Assembly (NCBI GenBank): GCA_047017005.1
Contig: JBKXSZ010000009.1
Span: 1-50,214, forward strand
Source: JBKXSZ01 sp047017005
Lineage (GTDB): Bacteria; Bacillota; Clostridia; TANB77; CAG-508
Length of the DNA: 50,214 bases
Reading direction: 5' to 3'
The translations under genes were made by a program, and so were the position numbers. Positions 1-8,092 of this stretch are shown here, piece after piece. The notes below the pieces were generated by a model that saw only the letters and a program-made list of their open reading frames with translations, was not told the origin of the DNA and searched no databases. Each line of letters begins with the position of its first letter. Positions within the stretch are counted from its first letter, which is position 1.

Positions 1-125
1 TTATTACAAATTTTACACCTATGGTATTACTCTTTTTCAACTAACGAAATTATTCAAAATATTTTAAACTTTTTCTATTATGACTTCATTGCCATTTTCC
101 ATCTAATCAATTATTACAAAGGAAG

Positions 126-155
126 AAACTCAATTCAACACCTGTGAGTTTTTTG
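126..155 (+). terminator. Rho-independent terminator of a gene upstream of the window
   Basis: A 6-bp stem (AACTCA / TGAGTT) with a 12-base loop is followed directly by a T run on the plus strand. No plus-strand gene precedes it here, so it would end a gene lying left of the window. The rest of bases 1-177 shows nothing I can support. Confidence 0.45.
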
Positions 156-177
156 TGTATTTCATCTTTCTTTTTTC

Positions 178-858
178 TTAATCTATTAAAGAAAAACCCA
201 TTTTTTGTTGTAGTTCTGGACTAATTGTTTTTTGTACTGGTAATTTATTTTCTCTACAAAATGCTTTTACTGCCTCTTCAGTTGCAGCCCCATAAACTCC
301 ATTTGCTGTTCCAAAGAAGAAACCCAGTTCTTTTAATCTCTCTTGTATAGCTTTTACATCTGAACCATACATTCCAGATTTTAAATAACGAAATCCCTTT
401 CCAAACTCACGGTACACGCCATCTACAATGGTTACCTTAGTACCAACTGGTATCATGTTATATAATTCCGCAACATCTTTATTATACATACGAATACAAC
501 CATGAGAGCTAGGCCATCCTACTGAAGAAGCATCTTCATTCCCGTGTATTCCAAACTTTCCCCATGGCACATTAAATCCCATCCAGTTTCCTCCAAATCC
601 TTCTCCCCATTTTCCTTTAGAAATAATAGTCCAAGTACCAATAGGAGATGGAGTTGATGCTTTCCCTCCAGAACATTTATATTCTTTTATCAATTCATCG
701 TTTTTAAAAACGAACATTTGAGAATTTTCCACATCGACTAATATTTTATATGTTACATTTTCCCTTGCCTTGGAACTATTTCTTATTCCAATCGAAAAAA
801 GAATTGTAATAGCAATACTCACTACAATTACAATTCTTTTGTACTTACGAATATACAT
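178..858 (-). CDS. L,D-transpeptidase (YkuD domain) with C-terminal peptidoglycan-binding domain
   Basis: This is a 226-residue exported enzyme that would form or exchange 3-3 peptidoglycan cross-links. Residues about 9-25 are a hydrophobic signal anchor. The YkuD domain follows at about 36-146, with the catalytic signature HGNEDAS then SHGCIRM, which supplies the active-site Cys and His. A PG_binding_1 domain sits at the C terminus (about 160-222), with the typical GSDVKAIQERLKELGFF repeat opening and the later YGAATEEAVKAF. The order catalytic domain then binding domain is common in clostridial enzymes. The ATG at 858 is the only sensible start before the signal anchor. The family assignment is firm; the precise cell-wall role is inferred. 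Confidence 0.93.
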   Translation of the reverse strand: MYIRKYKRIVIVVSIAITILFSIGIRNSSKARENVTYKILVDVENSQMFVFKNDELIKEYKCSGGKASTPSPIGTWTIISKGKWGEGFGGNWMGFNVPWGKFGIHGNEDASSVGWPSSHGCIRMYNKDVAELYNMIPVGTKVTIVDGVYREFGKGFRYLKSGMYGSDVKAIQERLKELGFFFGTANGVYGAATEEAVKAFCRENKLPVQKTISPELQQKMGFSLID

Positions 859-920
859 ATACTTTGCTACCTTTCTATTTTTACTTTCTTTTATATGTAT
901 ATTCTCTTATTTTTAATTTA

Positions 921-1092
921 TTAACTATTTCTTCTTTTCTTTTTCTTGAAGTATAAAAATCCTCCTATTCCTGCTGCTATTACTTCTAGTCCAATAACTC
1001 CAGACCCCCCACTATTTCCCTATTCTACTAATCCCAGTAGTAAAAATATATATAGCTAGGATAGTGACTAAAATTTTCTTTCCCCTTTTCAT
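921..1092 (-). pseudogene. Broken small gene with signal peptide and membrane/KKKK tail
   Basis: An ATG at 1092 follows a good ribosome binding site (AAAGGGGGC). It opens a 26-codon frame that reads as a Lys/Arg-rich start and a hydrophobic stretch (ILVTILAIYIFTTG), then hits TAG at 1012. In the +1 frame the sequence continues as a glycine-rich linker, a hydrophobic helix (VIGLEVIAAGIGGFLYF) and a KKKKRR end, stopping at 921. This looks like a small surface or tail-anchored protein with a sortase-substrate-like end that lost its frame near an AAA run. No CGG is involved, unlike the other frameshifts in the window. It could instead be an intact 26-residue peptide gene. Confidence 0.45.
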
Positions 1093-1237
1093 TTTCTTGC
1101 CCCCTTTATTTGATTGTACTATGGTTTTCTCCTTTTTCTATCTTTTTTGTCAAAAGGTTTTTGACATTTTCCGACATATGTTTTCTACGAAAAAAAATCC
1201 CTATCTAGTTTGATAGAAATCTTTCTTTTTAATTTAT

Positions 1238-2353
1238 TCAACTTGTCTTTTTTGCTGTTTTCTTTGCCACCTTTTTTATAGGAGCTTCTGTCTCTTCCAT
1301 TTCTTTTACATATACCATTTGGGTTGGATAAGCAAGTTTTACTCCTTCATGTTCTAATATTTGTAATACATCAAAATTGATACTTTGTTTTGTTGCTAAA
1401 TAACTATTGTAATCTATAGAATCTGTGAAAACGTATACTAAGATACTAATCCCATCTTCTTTAATCTCATCCATTTTTACATATAGGGTATCATTAATAG
1501 TATGAGGGTGATTTTTTAAGGCAAAATATAACTTGTTTGTAATTTTCTCTACTACATCTAATGGTGTATCTAAAGCTAATTTTAGTTCCATTTTATATCT
1601 TCTAGATTCCATTTTACTCCAATTCACAATAGAAGCATTCGCTAGAATAGAGTTTGGAATATTAACAAGTGAATTTTCGAAATTACGAATACGAGTACTT
1701 CGGAAGGTAATATCTTCTACTACACCTTCATAATTTTCAGTTTCAATCCAGTCTCCTACTTTAAATGGTTTATCTAAAAAGATTACCATTCCCCCAAATA
1801 AATTTTTGGCTGTATCTTGAGCGGCTAATGTTACGATAACACCACTAATTCCTAATCCAGCAATTAATCCATTTAAGTTAAAGTTTAACTCTGTTGCCAC
1901 TAAGAATGCTGCTATTATATAGATAATAGCTCGAATAATCTTCGCTATAATATTTAGCATAGATTCGTTCTTATCACTTTTACGATATATCTTTTTTAAG
2001 ATATTGGATTTCGAGTTTAAACTATTTCCTAAACCATATGCAGTTAAACAAATAATAGCAATTCTAAATAGTTTTGTTGCAAACGCAATTATATCTGCTG
2101 AAAGATTTAAAAATAGCATCGCTGCATAAATTCCAAATATCGAAAAAAAGATACTAAGTGGCTTATAAAAGGGATTTTCTTTTATTTTTTCTTTTTTCTT
2201 TTCTTTTATTCTAAATATTTTTATAATAATAAACGCTAAAACAGAACTAAAAATATTAAATGTTAAAGCAATCAATAGTGCTAACAATATATTAATAATC
2301 GTTTCTATCTGTGTTCCTTGTACCGTATGAACAAAATCAATTATATTTTGCAT
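1238..2353 (-). CDS. MscS-family mechanosensitive ion channel
   Basis: A 371-residue inner-membrane channel that would release solutes on hypo-osmotic shock. Helices lie near residues 16-47, 68-88, 92-110 and 130-155. The pore helix and beta-domain junction show the hallmark run GLIAGLGISGVIVTLAAQD followed by NLFGGMVIFLDKPFKVGDWI (about 164-203). The cytoplasmic alpha/beta domain follows and ends near residue 350. The last dozen residues (KKVAKKTAKKTS) form a basic tail beyond the usual MscS fold. The start at 2353 follows a GGAGG-like site. The gene stands alone and is transcribed leftwards. The family is certain; conductance class is unknown. Confidence 0.94.
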   Translation of the reverse strand: MQNIIDFVHTVQGTQIETIINILLALLIALTFNIFSSVLAFIIIKIFRIKEKKKEKIKENPFYKPLSIFFSIFGIYAAMLFLNLSADIIAFATKLFRIAIICLTAYGLGNSLNSKSNILKKIYRKSDKNESMLNIIAKIIRAIIYIIAAFLVATELNFNLNGLIAGLGISGVIVTLAAQDTAKNLFGGMVIFLDKPFKVGDWIETENYEGVVEDITFRSTRIRNFENSLVNIPNSILANASIVNWSKMESRRYKMELKLALDTPLDVVEKITNKLYFALKNHPHTINDTLYVKMDEIKEDGISILVYVFTDSIDYNSYLATKQSINFDVLQILEHEGVKLAYPTQMVYVKEMEETEAPIKKVAKKTAKKTS

Positions 2354-2779
2354 ATTTCCTCCCTCTCTTGTTTCTTATCCTATTTTGTCTTTATTTAATC
2401 TCTATTTAATCTCTAATCTTTTCTATTTCTAATTTTTTCTTTGTCTTTTTTATTATACTATAGTAGTAAAAAAAACAAAACTATATTTTATACTTTTTAT
2501 TTAATTTTTTACTGTTTGGTTGATTCGAACTATAGTTTTCCTTTTCTAGTTTTTAGTAATCTTTATTCTTTTATCCTATTATGATTTTATCTATTTTCAA
2601 CTTTTAAGTCAAGTCCGTTTTTTGTTTTTCCCTGTCCTTACAGACATTATATTGCCTAGTTTATATACTTAATTAAGAAGCGCTTTAATTTAGGGCGTTT
2701 TCAGAGATAATCTTTAAAATTTGGAGGAAAAATGATAAAATAAAAGTATCTTATTACAATGAAGATGGAGGTTTGATTT
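2354..2779. other. Intergenic stretch between mscS and the M20 deacylase
   Basis: This 426-base gap between divergently oriented genes is T-rich on the plus strand and holds no credible gene. Its right part carries the left copy of an imperfect direct repeat (about 2671-2722). A ribosome binding site (GGAGGT at about 2766-2771) lies just before the deacylase start. A TTCGAA-containing piece near 2525 recalls a tRNA T-loop, but no cloverleaf surrounds it. Confidence 0.6.
2671..2722 (+). repeat. Left copy of diverged direct repeat flanking the M20 deacylase segment
   Basis: The stretch beginning ATTAAGAAGCGCTTT and ending GAGATAATCTTTAAAATTT resembles 4221-4272, which begins ATTAAGAAACGCTTT and ends AAGATAAGCTTAAATTT. 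By eye roughly 70 percent of positions match when a short gap is allowed. The two copies bracket the deacylase gene and the amidohydrolase remnant. Confidence 0.5.
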
Positions 2780-3916
2780 ATGGAAAAGCAAAAAAGAATC
2801 CAAGTATTACAAGATGTTGTTCGTATTCCATCAGTGAATGGGAAAGAAGCAGAAGTAGCTGACTATCTCTCACAATTGCTTGAAGAATATGGAATTGAAA
2901 GTCAACATGTTACCTATTGCGAGGGGCGAGATAATTTGGTGGCTTCTCTTTCCAAAGGAGAAGGGAAAGTTTTAGGACTTTCTGGACATATGGATGTGGT
3001 ATCTGCTGGAGATGAAGCCATGTGGAAGTATCCACCTTTTGAAGCACATATTGATAACAATCGTCTCTATGGACGTGGTTCTACCGACATGAAGGCTGGG
3101 CTGATGGCTTTGGTTATTGCCATGCTGGAATTGAAAGAAGAAGGCAATCCATTTAGTGGGACAATCAAGTTGCTCGCAACCGTTGGTGAAGAAGTTGGCG
3201 AACTAGGTTCTGAACAATTGACAAAAAAAGGCTATGTAGATGATTTAGACGCACTGATTATAGGGGAACCCACTGGTTATCTGTTAAATTATGCTCATAA
3301 GGGTTCTATTAACTATACAGTAATATCCCATGGAAAAGAAGCCCACAGCTCTATGCCACAGGAAGGTTATAATGCCATTCGTCAGTTGAATGAATGTATG
3401 CTGATTATCAACAAAAAAATGGATGAGGTCACTGAGGCCTATGTGAATGAAGAGTTGGGACGAACGATTCATAACATCACGGTCATTCACGGGGGAGAAC
3501 AAGTCAATAGCATTCCGAATAAGGCATTTATCCAAGGAAATATTCGCTCAATTCCTGAATTTGGAAATGAAAAATTGATTGCTCTACTAGAAAAAATCAT
3601 TTCACAATTGAACAAGAAAAGTTCATTTCCATTGGAATTAACGATTGATTATAATAAGATTCCAGTACAAGCAGATAAAGATTCCGTTTTGATTAAAACG
3701 ATTCAAAAACAATTTGACACACCATTACCTGTTGTGGGAGGTCCTGCGACAACAGATGCAGCTGAATTTACGAAAGCTAAAAAATCCTTTGATGTGGCTG
3801 TTTTTGGTCCAGGTGTAACGGGTGTTCCCCATCAGGTAAATGAATATATAGAAATTGATAATTACTTAGAAATGATTGACGTATACAAATCAATTATCAA
3901 AAGCTATTTAAGATAA
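2780..3916 (+). CDS. M20 family deacylase (ArgE/DapE type)
   Basis: A 378-residue cytoplasmic di-zinc amidohydrolase of the ArgE/DapE family, which removes acyl groups from substrates such as acetylornithine or N-succinyl-diaminopimelate. Visible metal and catalytic motifs are GHMDVV (about 70), GRGSTDMKAG (about 99), GEEVGELGSE (about 136), IIGEPTG (about 162) and the C-terminal GPGVTGVPHQVNEYI. The dimerisation lid begins with HGKEAHSSMP (about 184). A GGAGGT site precedes the ATG. Base use is richer in G and C than the neighbours (more CTG, TTG, GAG and GGC/GGG), it sits between diverged direct repeats, and it is followed by a broken amidohydrolase. I infer acquisition, perhaps from Lactobacillales. 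The substrate cannot be assigned. Confidence 0.9.
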   Translation: MEKQKRIQVLQDVVRIPSVNGKEAEVADYLSQLLEEYGIESQHVTYCEGRDNLVASLSKGEGKVLGLSGHMDVVSAGDEAMWKYPPFEAHIDNNRLYGRGSTDMKAGLMALVIAMLELKEEGNPFSGTIKLLATVGEEVGELGSEQLTKKGYVDDLDALIIGEPTGYLLNYAHKGSINYTVISHGKEAHSSMPQEGYNAIRQLNECMLIINKKMDEVTEAYVNEELGRTIHNITVIHGGEQVNSIPNKAFIQGNIRSIPEFGNEKLIALLEKIISQLNKKSSFPLELTIDYNKIPVQADKDSVLIKTIQKQFDTPLPVVGGPATTDAAEFTKAKKSFDVAVFGPGVTGVPHQVNEYIEIDNYLEMIDVYKSIIKSYLR

Positions 3917-3969
3917 GGAGCAGATAATAGTCTTCTGGTTACAAATCACAATTTGGAGGATATTGATAC

Positions 3970-4077
3970 TATGAAGGATATGATGGTGTACGTGAGATTT
4001 TAGTAGATAATAGAATTATCAAAGCAACTGGCAAGAATCTTGGACCAGCAGATGAAGCAAATAGATTATTGGAATGA
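3970..4077 (+). pseudogene. Truncated amidohydrolase N-terminal remnant
   Basis: The open stretch reads YEGYDGVREILVDNRIIKATG and then KNLGPADEANRLLE before two consecutive TGA stops. This matches the beta-sandwich start common in amidohydrolases (ILVxxGxIxxIGxNL). A ribosome binding site (GGAGG at about 3955) and an ATG at 3971 exist, but the ATG is in a different frame, and the metal-binding barrel is missing. I read it as the debris of a second gene that travelled with the M20 deacylase. The match is short, so the family call is tentative. Confidence 0.45.
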
Positions 4078-4172
4078 TGATTTATATTTTTTTACAGGAA
4101 TTCGATAATTTTGATATAGGAATTTTAAACTCAATGTAGAAACCAATGTTTTTAGTAAATTTGAGTAAAATA

Positions 4173-4212
4173 AGGGCTTACTATTATTATTTGAATAGTA
4201 AGTCCTTTTTCT
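4173..4212 (+). terminator. Terminator after the deacylase/remnant segment
   Basis: GGGCTTACTATT pairs with AATAGTAAGTCC (12 bp, one G-T pair) around an 8-base loop, followed by TTTTT. It would end transcription of the M20 deacylase region. Confidence 0.8.
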
Positions 4213-4220
4213 CTCTTAAA

Positions 4221-4272
4221 ATATTAAGAAACGCTTTTTTAACGTGTTTTTGAAGATAAGCTTAAATTTAAA
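4221..4272 (+). repeat. Right copy of diverged direct repeat flanking the M20 deacylase segment
   Basis: This is the partner of 2671-2722: both contain ATTAAGAA, CGCTTT, a GTTTT stretch, GATAA and CTTAAA in the same order. It lies directly after the terminator of the acquired-looking segment. Confidence 0.5.
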
Positions 4273-4418
4273 AACTTAAAGTATCCTTAAAGTATTTTTA
4301 TTATATCTCATTTTTGTATTTCTTGTTCTATATGTTTTCTTTTCTCTTGTTCTTTTTTTATAACCATTTAGTATCCGGACCCTTTTAGAGTTCATATACT
4401 ATTGGTAGGTGATGTTCA

Positions 4419-5695
4419 ATGGAAACTTTAAAACTAGGGTCTACACGGTCCCGTTGTAGATTACTTACAAAGTTTATTAAAACGACTTGGTTTTTATCAA
4501 GGTCCTATTGATGGAATTTTTGGAGAAGGAACCGAAAATGCAGTAATAACTTTTCAAAGAGAATTTAAACTAACTGCAGATGGAATAGTAGGAGATAACA
4601 CTTGGTCAAGACTTTATCCCTATATGCGTGGTTTTACGATGCATACTGTAAGGCCAAATGATACTATTTATTCTATTGCAAGACAGTATGGTAGTGATGT
4701 CAATCGTATTTTGTTTTCCAATCCTAACTTAGATATTTATAATTTGCTAATTGGTAATAAAATAAAGGTGCCTTTTGGAGATATTGTTCCTACAGATGTT
4801 CGTTATCCTTATGAGTTAATGAATATGAATATCCTTTCTCTTCAAAATCTTTATCCTTTTATTGAAGTAATGGATATTGGAAATAGTGTGCTTGGAAGAC
4901 CAATTCTTAGTCTTAAGATTGGTACTGGTCCAAAAGAAGTTTTTTATAATGCGTCTTTCCATGCAAATGAATGGATTACTTCTGTTGTTTTAATGAAGTT
5001 TGTAGAGGACTATGCAAGAGCTATTGCGACAAATGATACTATTTCTGGATATTTAGCAAATGATATTTATCAAACCACTACGTTATATGTCGTTCCTATG
5101 GTAAATCCAGATGGGGTAGATTTAGTTACTAGTTATCTAACTCCCTCCTCTACTGGTTATCAAACGGCTCTTTCTATTAGCCAGCGGTTATCCTAATATT
5201 CCTTTTCCAAATGGTTGGAAAGCTAATATCACAGGAATTGATTTAAATTTGCAATATCCAGCAGGTTGGGAAAATGCCAGAGAAATAAAATTTGCACAAG
5301 GTTTTACTTCTCCTGCTCCACGAGATTTTGTTGGTCCTTCTCCTTTATCCGCCCCTGAATCCATTGCAGTTTATAACTTTACGGTTACACATAATTTCAG
5401 ATTAATTCTAGCTTATCATTCTCAAGGTGAAGTTATTTATTGGAGATTCCTAGACTACAACCCTCCAGATTCTCGATATATTGGAGAAGAATTTGCAAGA
5501 GTTAGTGGCTATACTTTAGAAGATACTCCTTATAGCTCTAGTTTTGCAGGTTATAAAGATTGGTTTATTCAAACTTATAACAGACCAGGTTATACAATTG
5601 AAGTGGGAAGAGGAGAAAATCCATTACCAATTTCTCAATTTAATCAAATTTATCGTGATAATATTGATATTTTAGGATTAGGCATGGTTTTATAA
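4419..5695 (+). CDS. M14 gamma-D-glutamyl-diaminopimelate endopeptidase, with two +1 shifts at CGG
   Basis: A cell-wall peptidase of the M14C type (as in Bacillus endopeptidase I), about 424 residues once two shifts are applied. The ATG at 4419 follows GGTGAT. Order: PG_binding_1 domain (GSTGPVVDYL to WSRLYPY), a LysM repeat (HTVRPNDTIYSIARQYG), then the zinc carboxypeptidase fold. Zinc and catalytic motifs are FHANEW (His, Glu), GIDLNLQYPAGW, the third ligand in LAYHSQGE, and the general base in YTIEVGRG. At 4446-4448 and 5185-5187 an in-frame CGG interrupts the frame; skipping the C gives GSTG-P and SISQ-GYPN. All domains are otherwise intact with no other stops, which argues against simple decay. 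The protein is probably exported or released, yet no signal peptide is seen, as is typical of this family. Confidence 0.85.
4446..4448 (+). other. CGG shift site 1 (M14 peptidase, PG-binding domain)
   Basis: The frame from the ATG at 4419 reads ...GGG TCT ACA CGG TCC and soon stops. Skipping the C gives ACA GGT CCC GTT, that is GSTGPV, the usual opening of a PG_binding_1 repeat, and the frame then runs on for 240 residues. Confidence 0.8.
5185..5187 (+). other. CGG shift site 2 (M14 peptidase, catalytic domain)
   Basis: The frame reads AGC CAG CGG TTA TCC TAA. Skipping the C gives CAG GGT TAT CCT, and the protein continues with PNIPFPNGWKANITG and the metal-site region to a normal end at 5695. 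Confidence 0.8.
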
Positions 5696-5698
5696 CGG

Positions 5699-5735
5699 AA
5701 AAACGCACTAGAATTTATTCTCTGTGCGTTTTTAT
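5699..5735 (+). terminator. Terminator of the M14 peptidase gene
   Basis: AAAACGCAC pairs with GTGCGTTTT around a 14-base loop and runs into a T tract just after the stop codon at 5695. Confidence 0.85.
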
Positions 5736-5796
5736 ATTTTTATAATTAGTTGCCTTGACAGTACATACTTTGTTTTTATTTTCATTTTTAATTTTA

Positions 5797-6387
5797 CTAA
5801 ATATTCGTTACCATTCTTCGGATTTTTCTATTCTCTAGATTAAATCCTAGTTTTTCATAGAAGGAAATTAGTTTATTATTTTTAGCAACTAAAGAGGCTT
5901 TTTGATATCCTTTTTTTCTTGCTATTTCATATGCTTTTTCTATCATAATATTAGCATATCCTTTTCCTCTATATTCTGGTTTGATTGCAATATTTGAAAT
6001 ATAGAATTCATCTTCTTTACATTCACGAAAGAAGAAAAAGTCTTTAATACTAGTATATAATAATCCTAATTTGTTAATCCATCCTTTTTGTGTAGCAATA
6101 ACTTGTTTTTCACTATTTATGGTTAGTCTATCAATCTGGTCTCCTTCTATATAGAGAAGCATTCCTACTAATTTTTTATTTTTTCTTGCTACGATAATAT
6201 TGTCTAGTGAAAAACGATTATTTTTCATTCTCATTAATCGTTTTAAAGTTTCTTTTCTTTCTTGTTCTGAACCATATCCCCATTCTTCTTCTGGCGCTGG
6301 TTCTGTAATGTAGATTAAATCTACAATTTCTTTTACATCCCTTCTTCTTGCTTTTTCCATTTTTAAGCTACTCGGGGCACTTTTCAT
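5797..6387 (-). CDS. GNAT family N-acetyltransferase
   Basis: About 196 residues of a GCN5-related acetyltransferase, which transfers acetyl from acetyl-CoA to an amine. The core shows the NIIVARKNKKLVGMLLYIEG strands, the ISNIAIKPEYRGKGYANIMI pyrophosphate-binding motif A (Q/RxxGxG/A, near 134-150), and a C-terminal ASLVAKNNKLISFYEKLGF motif B. I chose the ATG at 6387 because GGAG lies 9 bases upstream; a GTG nine bases earlier is possible. It is monocistronic and lies tail to tail with the M14 gene. The substrate is unknown. Confidence 0.88.
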   Translation of the reverse strand: MKSAPSSLKMEKARRRDVKEIVDLIYITEPAPEEEWGYGSEQERKETLKRLMRMKNNRFSLDNIIVARKNKKLVGMLLYIEGDQIDRLTINSEKQVIATQKGWINKLGLLYTSIKDFFFFRECKEDEFYISNIAIKPEYRGKGYANIMIEKAYEIARKKGYQKASLVAKNNKLISFYEKLGFNLENRKIRRMVTNI

Positions 6388-6602
6388 TTTTAACACTCTC
6401 CATTTTCTAATAATTTATTCTTGTGTTTTTCTTTTCGTTGATTTTGATAATCACACTCCTTTTATTCCTTAGTATTATTTATTTTACTAGTATAGTTATA
6501 TTATATCGCATTTTTCCCCTTTTGTAACTCTTTCCCTATTAATGCTTGCGTTTTCTTCCACATTCTTTTTCGTGATTTCTTGTAATTTTTTTGATATTTT
6601 CG

Positions 6603-6665
6603 CTTCTTTTAAGAAGATTTGCTTAAATTTAAGCAAAAATAAGGAAAAAAGATTTCTTTTCCTTT
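6603..6665 (-). terminator. Terminator and tandem palindromes downstream of sod
   Basis: On the minus strand AAGGAAAA pairs with TTTTCCTT and is followed by ATTTTT, a plausible terminator for the dismutase gene. Directly beyond lie an 18-base perfect palindrome, TTGCTTAAATTTAAGCAA (6619-6636), and a 14-base one, CTTCTTTTAAGAAG. These could be further fold-back ends or binding sites upstream of the acetyltransferase gene. The rest of 6397-6602 shows nothing else I can support. Confidence 0.5.
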
Positions 6666-6699
6666 TCTCCTTACTTTTGTTTCTATTTCTATTTTTCTA

Positions 6700-7293
6700 T
6701 TATCTTTTTATTTCTTCAAAACGTTTATTTACTTCTTTCCAATTAGTAATATTCCAAAATGCATCAATATACGTTGGTCTTTGTGTTTTATATTGTAAGT
6801 AATAAGAGTGTTCCCACATATCTAATACTAGAATTGGTTTACAGCCCCATAGTGTTAAATTCTGATGTTTTTCACATTGTAAAACTTCTAATTTTTGAAA
6901 GTTTGGTACCCAAGCTAGGATACACCATCCAGATGCCTCTACTGCTTTCGCTGCTTCTGTAAATTGTCTTTTAAACATTTCATAACTTCCGAAGTCTTTT
7001 ATAATTTGTTCCATCGTTCTATCATCTGGCTGTATTTGATTTTCTGGCGCCATATTTTCAAAAAATAGTTGATGTAGAATAGCTCCTGAACCATAAAAAA
7101 CTAAATCTCTTTCTAAACATTTTATTCCTTCAAAATCATTTTTCTCTCTTGCTTTTGCTAATTTTTCTTCTGTTTTATTGGTATTATCAACATATCCTTT
7201 GTATAAAATTTCATAATGTAATCTTAGCATCTCTCTATCATAATAAGGTTCTAAACTTTCAAATGTATAAGGTAAACGAATTCTTTCTATCAT
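6700..7293 (-). CDS. Superoxide dismutase, Fe/Mn type
   Basis: About 197 residues. It would convert superoxide to peroxide and oxygen in the cytoplasm. Metal ligands are visible as His in RLHYEILYKGYV (about 26), His in AILHQLFFENM (about 78), and Asp plus His in LVLDMWEHSYYLQY (about 155-159). GSYEMFKRQFTEAAKA and GWCILAW are family-typical. The open frame extends 7 codons upstream, but AAGGAGG lies inside that extension just before the ATG at 7293, which decides the start. Divergence from MnSOD norms (WEHSYYLQYK) suggests the iron- or cambialistic clostridial branch; the metal cannot be read from sequence. Confidence 0.92.
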   Translation of the reverse strand: MIERIRLPYTFESLEPYYDREMLRLHYEILYKGYVDNTNKTEEKLAKAREKNDFEGIKCLERDLVFYGSGAILHQLFFENMAPENQIQPDDRTMEQIIKDFGSYEMFKRQFTEAAKAVEASGWCILAWVPNFQKLEVLQCEKHQNLTLWGCKPILVLDMWEHSYYLQYKTQRPTYIDAFWNITNWKEVNKRFEEIKR

Positions 7294-7389
7294 ATTTTTC
7301 CTCCTTCCGCTCATTTCTATTAGTATATGTCAATTTTTGAATTCTATTAATTTTACTTTCTATTTCTTTTGTTTATTTAATTATTTTAT

Positions 7390-7866
7390 TTATTTTAATT
7401 CCTTATCTGTTATTATCTCTTTCAATTCTCTTATTTTTTCTTTTTCCCATTCTTTAGGGTATCCTTTTTCTTCATATAATTTTTTAGCTCTTTGTATAAT
7501 TTTTTCTGGATCTCCTATTTCTTCTAGTCTTTCTGTTGCTATCTTCGCCATCCAATCTTTATATTTTTTTAATTTTTTAGATGCTATTTCTTCTAATAAT
7601 CGAAAAGCCGTTTGTGTATCTATTAATCTTGTATTCTTCCATTTTTTTTCTGTATTTAATAGTTTTCGTATAATACAGTTTTTTTCAAGATAGTAGCCTT
7701 GTTTTCTTAACCTTTTCTTTAAGTTTATATAGTAAATATCATATGGTCTTTCTCCATATAATTTTATAATATCTTCTATTGCATAATACCATTCCTTTTC
7801 CTCTTCAAGCCAAATGCTTCTCACTTCATCATCTGAAAATAGTTTTATATAATTTCTTTTGTTCAC
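7390..7866 (-). CDS. BRO-N / DinD-like protein
   Basis: A 158-residue protein. Its first half fits the BRO N-terminal fold: a short strand with IWLEEEKEWYYAIEDIIKLY, then a DTQTAFRLLEEIAS segment. The second half resembles DNA-damage-inducible DinD proteins (KKYKDWMAKIATERLEEIGD, then EEKGYPKEW). Such domains occur in phage anti-repressors and SOS-linked proteins and may bind DNA; no role is proven here. The GTG start at 7866 has AAAGGA eight bases upstream. The gene is alone, with no other phage genes around it. Confidence 0.72.
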   Translation of the reverse strand: MNKRNYIKLFSDDEVRSIWLEEEKEWYYAIEDIIKLYGERPYDIYYINLKKRLRKQGYYLEKNCIIRKLLNTEKKWKNTRLIDTQTAFRLLEEIASKKLKKYKDWMAKIATERLEEIGDPEKIIQRAKKLYEEKGYPKEWEKEKIRELKEIITDKELK

Positions 7867-8026
7867 CTTATCATATCCTTTCTTTTCGCTTTCCTCCTAT
7901 GTTTATAGCTACATATTAGAATTTTAGTTCAATATTGTCAATAGGTTTGTGAGAGAATCGTTCGACAAAAAGTGACAAATAGCATTGTTTTATATTTTAT
8001 GCTAAATGCTCTATCTTTCTTTTATT

Positions 8027-8070
8027 ATCTAAAACGAGAAGTACAATCTCTCATACTTCTCGTTTTAGAT
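8027..8070 (-). terminator. Strong terminator of the ABC-F gene
   Basis: A perfect 17-bp stem (ATCTAAAACGAGAAGTA and its complement) with a 10-base loop lies just after the ABC-F stop codon. A and T runs inside the stem make it usable in both directions. Confidence 0.8.
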
Positions 8071-8092
8071 AATTCTCGTTATTATTTCTTCT

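Noticed and set aside
2515..2545. TTGATTCGAAC string resembling a tRNA T-arm
   Set aside because: No matching acceptor, D-arm or anticodon arm can be built around it.
7294..7314. Upstream ATG extending the superoxide dismutase
   Set aside because: The extension consists of the AAGGAGG ribosome binding site itself; the inner ATG is the start.
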